Positions 12,822 to 18,326 of a DNA stretch of 20,494 nt are shown piece by piece (the first letter of the stretch is position 1; every line of letters begins with the position of its first letter). This stretch comes from Gp6-AA40 sp035263125. GTDB lineage: Bacteria; Acidobacteriota; Vicinamibacteria; Vicinamibacterales; UBA2999. The notes under the pieces are model-generated. The model was given only the letters and a program-made list of their open reading frames with translations. It did not search any database and had not been told where the DNA came from. The DNA lies in the NCBI GenBank assembly GCA_035263125.1, contig DATFRP010000310.1:1-20494 (forward strand). The letters run 5' to 3'. Position numbers and translations under genes: made by a program.

Positions 12822-14069
12822 TCAGGCGCGAGCTGGCGCAGGTGCTTGCACAGGGACGGCTACCTCCGCCGGACGCGTACGACCGCGGAGCGCCACGGCC
12901 ATGACCGCGGCGACGAGTGCCATCACCGCGCTGATATAGAAGCCGGCCGCCCAGGTCCCGGTTTGCTCGTACAGAAACGCGCCCAACCCGAGCGCGCCGA
13001 TCGCAGTAGCGACGCCCTTTGCCGTGTAGAGCACGGCGTAGTTGGACGTCGCGTTCGTCGTTCCGAAATAGTCGGCGGATGCTGACGGGAAGAGCGAGTA
13101 GATCTCACCCCACGTGAAGTACACGAGCACGAGAGTGGTCGTGAACCAGAACGCGGATGTCGATCCGAGCACGACGACGAGCGCGAGACAGATGGCTTGC
13201 AGCACGAATGCGATGATCATCGCCATCTCGCGGCCGATGCGATCTGAGGCCCAGCCCCAGAAGATCCGACTCGCCCCGTTGGCCATCGGGCTGAGCGTCG
13301 CCGCCAGCGTGAGCGCTCCAGCTGAAAGTCCCCACGATTTCGCGATCGGCCCGGCATTGGCTGTCACCAGAAGACCGCCGGTGGCCATGAGGACGAACAT
13401 CACATACATCGCGTAGAAGTGCGGCGTCGTCAGCACCTCGAGCGTCGTGAACTGCTTGCGTCCGATCGGCTGAGTGGCCGCGGCCTTGGCCGCGACCGGT
13501 GCCGCCGCAGGGGGTGGGTGTTTCAGGAATTGAGCGACGATGGCGATGACCACGCCTTGAAAGACGCCAGTCACGAGGAACGTCGTCTGATAGCCGTCGG
13601 TCGCCAGCATGCGCTGGATGAACGGTATGAACAGCGACGTGCCTCCGCCGAAGCCCGCAGCCATGATCCCGGCCGCCAGTCCCCGCCGCTCCTTGAACCA
13701 CTTCAGCGCCGAGCCGATCGATCCGCTGTAGACGAACGCAGCGCCGATGCCGGCCGCACAGTACAGCACGTAAAGCATCGGTAGACTCGTGGCATACCCC
13801 ATACCGGCCCAGCCAAGACCACAGAGCAGTCCGGCAACGGTGATGAACCAACGGGGGCCAAGTCGATCGATGAGAAAGCCGTCAATCGGCTGAACCCAGG
13901 TCTGAAAGAAGATGAACAGCGTGAACGCGAGTTGGATCTCGGTGAGCGACCATCCAGTCCCCTTTTGCAGCGGGTTCACGAACAGCGTCCACGCATACTG
14001 GAGGTTCGCGATCATGATCATCGCGATGAGCGAGGCACACAGCTGAAACCAACGGTTGTTGATGCTCAT
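12822..14069 (-). CDS. oxlT: MFS transporter, OxlT-type oxalate/formate antiporter
   Basis: 415 residues, 12 predicted membrane helices, inner membrane. It shares the OxlT pattern: QYAWTLFVNP in helix 1 (OxlT QYSWTLYANP), KWFKERRGLAAG between helices 4 and 5, GASRIFWGWASDRIGR (OxlT GGCRPFWGFVSDKIGR), FTWGEIYSLFPSASADYFGTT, and YTAKGVATAIG in helix 11. Arg268 and Lys351 fall at the places of OxlT Arg272 and Lys355, the two substrate-binding charges; both are shifted by exactly four residues. Family role: exchange of external oxalate for internal formate. No oxalyl-CoA decarboxylase or formyl-CoA transferase lies in the window, so another small carboxylate is possible. GAGGA precedes the ATG. 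The TauE/SafE permease gene lies upstream on the same strand, separated by repeats. Confidence 0.87.
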   Translation of the reverse strand: MSINNRWFQLCASLIAMIMIANLQYAWTLFVNPLQKGTGWSLTEIQLAFTLFIFFQTWVQPIDGFLIDRLGPRWFITVAGLLCGLGWAGMGYATSLPMLYVLYCAAGIGAAFVYSGSIGSALKWFKERRGLAAGIMAAGFGGGTSLFIPFIQRMLATDGYQTTFLVTGVFQGVVIAIVAQFLKHPPPAAAPVAAKAAATQPIGRKQFTTLEVLTTPHFYAMYVMFVLMATGGLLVTANAGPIAKSWGLSAGALTLAATLSPMANGASRIFWGWASDRIGREMAMIIAFVLQAICLALVVVLGSTSAFWFTTTLVLVYFTWGEIYSLFPSASADYFGTTNATSNYAVLYTAKGVATAIGALGLGAFLYEQTGTWAAGFYISAVMALVAAVMAVALRGRTRPAEVAVPVQAPAPARA

Positions 14070-14078
14070 GCGGTCCTC

Positions 14079-14105
14079 AATTCAAAATGCAGAATTCAAA
14101 ATGCA
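14079..14105. repeat. AT-rich direct repeat AATTCAAAATGCA, two copies
   Basis: Two perfect 13-bp copies (14079-14091 and 14093-14105) at a 14-bp period lie 10 bp upstream of the OxlT-type gene's start codon. They are much more AT-rich than their surroundings. They may add an A/T-rich leader or promoter element, or be part of a repeat insertion together with the adjacent inverted repeat. Confidence 0.85.
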
Positions 14106-14147
14106 AAAAAGGACCTCGTTGTGGCGTCATCGTGATGGTCTCTTCGA

Positions 14148-14230
14148 GGGTCAGATCGTGAAATGGGGTCGGGAGTCATTTTTTCACGAATCACTCAAAC
14201 GACTCCCGACCCCATTTCACGATCTGACCC
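14148..14230. mobile_element. MITE/REP-like element with 30-bp perfect inverted repeats
   Basis: Arms 14148-14177 and 14201-14230 are perfect reverse complements over 30 bp, around a 23-nt centre starting ATTTTTTC. The arm contains GGGTCAGATCGTGAAATGGG. The layout resembles GGGTCAGA...GGGGTCGGGAGTC elements that I associate with REP-associated transposases (recalled, not checked). No transposase is in the window. The right arm encodes the last codons and the stop of the TauE/SafE gene. Confidence 0.8.
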
Positions 14231-15101
14231 CCTCTGCAGCGCCGAGCGCTTCGATGCGTTTGACCTGCGGCAGCTGCACCGTGAAGAACCGATACAACAG
14301 CATCGAATCGATCAGTCCGACGGCCGCGAGCACCAGAAACGCGAGGTTGCTCTCGACGAGGTGCAGCTCTTTGATGAGCGTCGAGAGGCCGAAGCCGACG
14401 ATCCAGGCGTCGAAGCTCATACAGAGTCGACGGAACGTTTCGGGGCGAATGCGCTGGATCAGCGCCGCGCCGATCGGCACGCCAATCACGATGCTCGGCA
14501 GGATCAACGGCACGAGCGCCATGCTCTGCATGCTGTACAAACCGGCATACCAGTACGCCATCGCCGTGAACGACGACTCGGCCAACCGGATGAATCCAAG
14601 CGCTGCGCGGAAGTCGCGCTTGGCCAGACCCTGGTTGCTCAACATCACCGCGAGCGGCGGCCCGGAGATCGTCGTCACCGAGTAGAGCAGCCCGACGCCG
14701 CCGCCAAACGCGAATCCCACTGATCGTTCAGATCGGATCGGCCGGCGAAACCCCGCCGCTTGAAGCAGAATCAGCGGCAGCAGCGTGACGAACGTGCCGA
14801 ACCGGAGCCAACCAGGATTGACCTTCGAGACGAGCGCGGTGCCGACGAGTACGCCCGGCAGCAGGCCGATGACAATCGGGAGCACCCGGCGCCAGACCGC
14901 CGGAAGCGCCGTGCGATTGACCCACAGCACATACGCGTTGAGCGCGACCTCGATCGGCACGAGCGCCGGGTTGAGTACGCGGTTGGTGAGGAAGAGGAGC
15001 GCCAGCGGAACGGTGATCGACGAAAAGCCATATCCGAGCGCGCCGTTGACGACGGCGGCTCCGAGCGTGATGACGATGAGGGCGATCTGATACGCGTCCA
15101 T
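14217..15101 (-). CDS. TauE/SafE family membrane permease (sulfite/anion exporter type)
   Basis: 294 residues with about eight hydrophobic segments. It has the two-fold TauE/SafE pattern: NGALGYGFSSITVPLALLF near the N-terminus and FGGGVGLLYSVTTISGPPLAVML at the start of the second half, each a Gly-rich membrane stretch followed by Pro. The family exports sulfite, sulfoacetate or related anions; which one is not readable here. The final residues (GVRS) and the TGA stop are supplied by an inverted-repeat element, so the gene's original end may have been changed. The ribosome-binding site is weak (GCGGG next to the ATG). The OxlT-type gene lies about 150 bp downstream. Confidence 0.87.
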   Translation of the reverse strand: MDAYQIALIVITLGAAVVNGALGYGFSSITVPLALLFLTNRVLNPALVPIEVALNAYVLWVNRTALPAVWRRVLPIVIGLLPGVLVGTALVSKVNPGWLRFGTFVTLLPLILLQAAGFRRPIRSERSVGFAFGGGVGLLYSVTTISGPPLAVMLSNQGLAKRDFRAALGFIRLAESSFTAMAYWYAGLYSMQSMALVPLILPSIVIGVPIGAALIQRIRPETFRRLCMSFDAWIVGFGLSTLIKELHLVESNLAFLVLAAVGLIDSMLLYRFFTVQLPQVKRIEALGAAEGVRS

Positions 15102-15146
15102 CCCGCGACAAAAATGGCCCGAAAAACGGATTCTGCCGCTTCCGAG

Positions 15147-15185
15147 CCTTGACGATTTTTATGCTTTGCTTCCGGATCGTCAAGG
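15147..15185 (-). promoter_or_regulatory. Candidate promoter/operator of the TauE/SafE gene
   Basis: CCTTGACGAT (15147-15156) and ATCGTCAAGG (15176-15185) are perfect inverted 10-mers 19 bp apart. On the minus strand TTGACG (15183-15178) followed after 16-17 bp by TAAAAA/AAAAAT (about 15161-15155) fits a -35/-10 pair. The start codon is at 15101, about 50 bp further on. A regulator binding both arms would cover the promoter. All inference from sequence. Confidence 0.4.
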
Positions 15186-15202
15186 TCTGCGGGCACTTCA
15201 CT

Positions 15203-15237
15203 GTGCGCGTCGATCAAAGGTCCGTGCGCGTCGATCA
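15203..15237. repeat. 14-bp direct repeat GTGCGCGTCGATCA at 21-bp spacing
   Basis: Perfect copies at 15203-15216 and 15224-15237. The 21-bp offset is two helical turns, so both copies face the same side of the DNA, as expected for paired activator or regulator sites. It lies just upstream of the candidate TauE/SafE promoter. Confidence 0.75.
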
Positions 15238-15482
15238 GGTCGTCACCCGAGGATCAGCAAAGCCTCGGACGCGCCTACAAAAGGATCCGAGAGTGCGAAC
15301 CGATCCTGTTTTCCGGATCGACGCGATTCAACCCTCCGGATTGACGTGCGAGAAATGGCTGGAAACACCCGAGAACCGGCCGAAAACGCAAATCGGGCCG
15401 GAGGCACGCGTCATGCTCCACAACTCAGCAACCGCCGACACCGTGCTCTGACAAGTGGGTGAGAAGCGGACGTTGCCTTCGG

Positions 15483-15543
15483 AGAGACCGACCACGCTAG
15501 TCGGTCTCTGGGACCAAGCGGAGTCTGAGTTGTCAGACTCCGC
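15483..15543. terminator. Two perfect hairpins downstream of the TonB receptor gene
   Basis: Hairpin 1: AGAGACCGAC (15483-15492) with GTCGGTCTCT (15500-15509), loop 7. Hairpin 2: GCGGAGTCTGA (15518-15528) with TCAGACTCCGC (15533-15543), loop 4, followed on the plus strand by CGTCTTTCT. They lie 97-158 bp past the receptor stop and probably end its transcript or protect its 3' end. There is no T run on the minus strand. Confidence 0.6.
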
Positions 15544-15554
15544 CGTCTTTCTGC

Positions 15555-15640
15555 ATTCCTGAGTTCAAGGGTTTTAAGTTCACGAGTTCCCGGAACCTGG
15601 AACGTCTGAACTCCTGAACTCCTGAACTTCTGAACAGCAG
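15555..15640. repeat. TTCAGGAG-type degenerate repeat abutting the TonB receptor stop
   Basis: On the minus strand tandem GTTCAGGA/GTTCAGAA units start right after the receptor's TAG, followed by GTTCCAGGTTCCGGGAAC and further GTTCA/TTGAACTCAGGAAT units. It resembles the CAGGAATCAGGA family at 3981-4717 in unit length and in its position at a gene's 3' end, but the unit sequence differs. Confidence 0.65.
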
Positions 15641-18040
15641 CTATTTGAACAGCACCGACGTCGTTACCATCACCCGCCGTGGACTGCCCGGATCGACCGT
15701 TTCGCTGCCCCCGCTCCAGTAGTAGTCCTGGTTGAACAGGTTGAACGCCGAGAGTGTGACGCGAAGCGGGCCGTGTCGCCACGTCCCCGCGAGGTCGAAC
15801 ATCGTGTAGGACGGCAGGAGGAACGTGTTCTCCCGGTCGGTAGCCGTGTCGCTGACATGCTTGACGTCGAACGTGATGTTCGTCGACAGGATCGGCATGA
15901 ACGACGCGCCCCAGTTGACGACGTAGTCGGGTGAGATGGCCAGGCGGTTGCCGGTCAGGGTCACATCGTTGCTCGGGTCGTCCCCGTCTTCGATCACGAA
16001 CGTGCCAAACCGGTTGTGATAGAACGACGCGTTCGTATAGAGCGAGACCTTCGGCGTGGGTGTCACCCGCACACCCGTTTCAACCCCTTTGTATTTCACC
16101 TGGCCGGAATTGGTCGGAATGAAGAACGGACCCTGTCGGACGTCGAGGACCACCCCGTCTTCGTTCATGTGGAAGTACGTGGCTTCGAACGAAACTCGAT
16201 TCCTGAGCGTGCTCCCTTTCAGGCCGAACTCCCAGTTCTCGATGTTCTCAGGCTCGACGTGATCGGCGGCATCCGAAGGTGTGAGCCCCGACGGCCGGCG
16301 TGGCGGCAGGAACGCCTGCGAGTACGCGCCGTACACGTTGACCGTCGTCGGGCTGGTGTCCTCGACTCCGGCGAGTTTGACGGTCGCACTGAATTTTGGA
16401 CTGAACGCCTCGAACGTATTCTCGATCCTGGGCTCGCTGCTTCGCGTGTTATCGAGATTGAGCCGATCGTACCGGCCTCCACCGGCGAGCACGAGCCGCG
16501 GCATCGGCTCGAGGATGTCCTGGAAGAACAGGCCCGTGATTCCCAGGTGATAGATCCGGTCATCGCCATTGAAGACGAGCCAGTCGCTGCGCGGCGGGAT
16601 CACCGGATTGAGGTAGTTGATCGTGAAGCCGTCCTCGTTCTCTTCGGTGAAAAAGAATTGCGAGCCGGTCAGGCTGCCGCTGTTGTGCTCGTACGAGCCG
16701 CCGACGAGCAGCGAGTTCTTCGCGCGTCCAAACATGGACGTGAACTCGCCGCGCAACTCCTGGTAGATGATGTCTTCATCAGCCTGCTGGCTGAACGGCA
16801 GCATCGTCACGGTGTGGGCCACGGTATCGAACGGCGACCCGATGAAATCGCCATCGTCGATGAACTTCTGCTGCAGGTTGCGATAGCCGAAGATCTCGGT
16901 GACCTTTGCCCACGACGAGAACTGACGCGAGTAGTTCAGCGTGAAGCGATCTTCGGCGTGATGGTAGTTCGGACCGGGAATGTTGAAGCTCGTGAGCCGA
17001 TCGAAGGCGGGTGTGATCTCGTGAAGCAGCCGTCCGTCGATGAACGGCTCGTTGGTGGGCGTGCTGTCGTCGGAGCGTACGCTGTTCGCCGTAAAGAAGC
17101 CCGCCGACCTGGCATCTGGTGCGAACGTCAGCTTGCCGAAGAGTGACCACTTGTCGATGTCGAAGTCGGCGGTCTTCGAATCGTAGAAGCCGCCGGAGTG
17201 TTCTTTCTCCGCCGAGACGTAGTAGCCGCCCCACGAGCTCACCGGCCCCGACCCCTTCGCAACGACGTTCGCCAGCCCGAACTGACCGCCGGTGAGGTCG
17301 ACGCCGAACTCCGGCCTCGGTGCGGGGGAAGCGGTGAGCACGTTTACGGAGCCGCCGATCGCCGTGCGTCCGTAGATCGCGGAGTTCGGTCCGCGAACGA
17401 CCTCGATGTTGGCCGCGTCGTGAATGGGCAGGCCGACCGTCCGCGCCGAGTTGCGCGAGTCGACCTGCGGCACGCCATCGACGAGTAGCAGCGTGTTCGT
17501 GAACTCGTTGTCGTCGCGGGGAAGCCCGCGGAACTGCACCGATTCGAACGAACCGAGCTGCGTCGCGACTACGGCGCCGGGTACGTGCTCGACCGCCTTC
17601 ACCAGCGTCTGCACGTTGCGGTCGTCGAGCGTCGATCGATCGATGATGTCGGTCTGCGCCGCGACGTCGCCGATACTCAGCTCGGATTTGGTCGCAGTGA
17701 CCTGCACCCGTTCGAGGATGTTCGGCGTCGACTCGAGCTCGACCACCAGCGTGGTGGTTTCGTTCGGCTCGACCTGCACCGCCGGCACGCGCAGCTGCAG
17801 AAACCCCGTGCCGGTCGCGACCAGCGCGACCGGCCCGATCGGCACGTTGTCGATCCGGAACCGGCCGACGCCATTGGAGACGGTCGTCAGCGAAGTGCCT
17901 TCGATGCTGACAGCGGCATCAGGAATCGGCCGCCCACCCTCGCGCGCGACGATGGTCCCCGCGATGGTTCCGGTCTTCACCTGCGCCGCCGCGTCGCTCG
18001 CGACGAGCGCGAGCACACACAAGAAGATCACGCGTGTCAT
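15641..18040 (-). CDS. TonB-dependent outer-membrane receptor with N-terminal carboxypeptidase-regulatory-like domain
   Basis: 799 residues from ATG 18040, where GGAGG sits just upstream and a signal peptide follows (VIFLCVLALVASDAAAQ, cleavage near residue 20). The open frame extends 100 codons further, to 18340, but that part overlaps the divergent gene and lacks export features. Residues 22-105 are a CarboxypepD_reg-like beta sandwich (GTIAGTIVAREGGRPIPDAA). RVQVTATK (111-118) is a possible TonB box, 120-235 is the plug (FRGLPRDD, LLLVDGVPQVDSR, VRGPNSAIYGRTAIGGSVNV), and the rest is the barrel, ending AFNLFNQDYYWSG...SVLFK. It imports a large or scarce substrate using TonB-ExbBD energy, none of which is encoded here. 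The divergent debranching-type enzyme suggests, but does not prove, a carbohydrate substrate; siderophore or peptide receptors look similar. Confidence 0.92.
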   Translation of the reverse strand: MTRVIFLCVLALVASDAAAQVKTGTIAGTIVAREGGRPIPDAAVSIEGTSLTTVSNGVGRFRIDNVPIGPVALVATGTGFLQLRVPAVQVEPNETTTLVVELESTPNILERVQVTATKSELSIGDVAAQTDIIDRSTLDDRNVQTLVKAVEHVPGAVVATQLGSFESVQFRGLPRDDNEFTNTLLLVDGVPQVDSRNSARTVGLPIHDAANIEVVRGPNSAIYGRTAIGGSVNVLTASPAPRPEFGVDLTGGQFGLANVVAKGSGPVSSWGGYYVSAEKEHSGGFYDSKTADFDIDKWSLFGKLTFAPDARSAGFFTANSVRSDDSTPTNEPFIDGRLLHEITPAFDRLTSFNIPGPNYHHAEDRFTLNYSRQFSSWAKVTEIFGYRNLQQKFIDDGDFIGSPFDTVAHTVTMLPFSQQADEDIIYQELRGEFTSMFGRAKNSLLVGGSYEHNSGSLTGSQFFFTEENEDGFTINYLNPVIPPRSDWLVFNGDDRIYHLGITGLFFQDILEPMPRLVLAGGGRYDRLNLDNTRSSEPRIENTFEAFSPKFSATVKLAGVEDTSPTTVNVYGAYSQAFLPPRRPSGLTPSDAADHVEPENIENWEFGLKGSTLRNRVSFEATYFHMNEDGVVLDVRQGPFFIPTNSGQVKYKGVETGVRVTPTPKVSLYTNASFYHNRFGTFVIEDGDDPSNDVTLTGNRLAISPDYVVNWGASFMPILSTNITFDVKHVSDTATDRENTFLLPSYTMFDLAGTWRHGPLRVTLSAFNLFNQDYYWSGGSETVDPGSPRRVMVTTSVLFK

Positions 18041-18209
18041 CCAGCCTCCGATGGGCGCCAAGCCGTGCGCCCCGGTCGGGCAGAGTAGCCAAGCGATGAG
18101 ACGAGCGCACCTGAAGAATTCCTGACGGTGCGAGTCAGAAAACGGTCGGAAGGTTGTCAGAGGAATCACGATGCGCCGTGGGCCCTCACGAACCGGCGCG
18201 GCAATATGC

Positions 18210-18228
18210 CCGGCATCGACGATGCCGG
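18210..18228. promoter_or_regulatory. 19-bp palindrome CCGGCATCG-A-CGATGCCGG, candidate operator
   Basis: Perfect 9-bp half-sites flank a single central A. It lies in the 286-bp divergent region, 98 bp before the debranching-enzyme ATG and 169 bp before the receptor ATG. The central symmetry and lack of a usable loop favour a DNA-binding site over an RNA hairpin. No other clear promoter motif was found in 18041-18326. Confidence 0.5.
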
Positions 18229-18326
18229 TCATACGAGACACGGCTATTCCCAGGCGTGCTTCCTGCTCGCGAGGTCTCAATGGCTTCAGCCAGAGCGCAG
18301 CTGCACGCTGCCGGGGAAACAGAACC

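Larger units (their letters stand above)
15102..15640. other. Non-coding interval upstream of the TauE/SafE gene and downstream of the TonB receptor gene
   Basis: No believable gene is present in these 539 bases; the short open frames at 15149-15462 resemble nothing known and lack ribosome-binding sites. From left to right it holds a 10-bp inverted repeat with promoter-like features, a 14-bp direct repeat, about 240 bases with nothing recognisable, two perfect hairpins, and a TTCAGGAG-type repeat abutting the TonB receptor stop. Confidence 0.75.

Noticed and set aside
15149..15462. Short plus-strand open frames of about 100 residues in the non-coding interval
   Set aside because: No ribosome-binding site, no family resemblance, and they cross operator-like repeats.
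16016..17146. 376-residue plus-strand frame inside the TonB receptor gene
   Set aside because: Antisense shadow of barrel-coding sequence, with typical Arg/Glu/Val composition and no recognisable domain.
18050..18125. Possible riboswitch in the leader of the TonB receptor
   Set aside because: No match to the cobalamin-box or other conserved riboswitch cores that I could find by eye.
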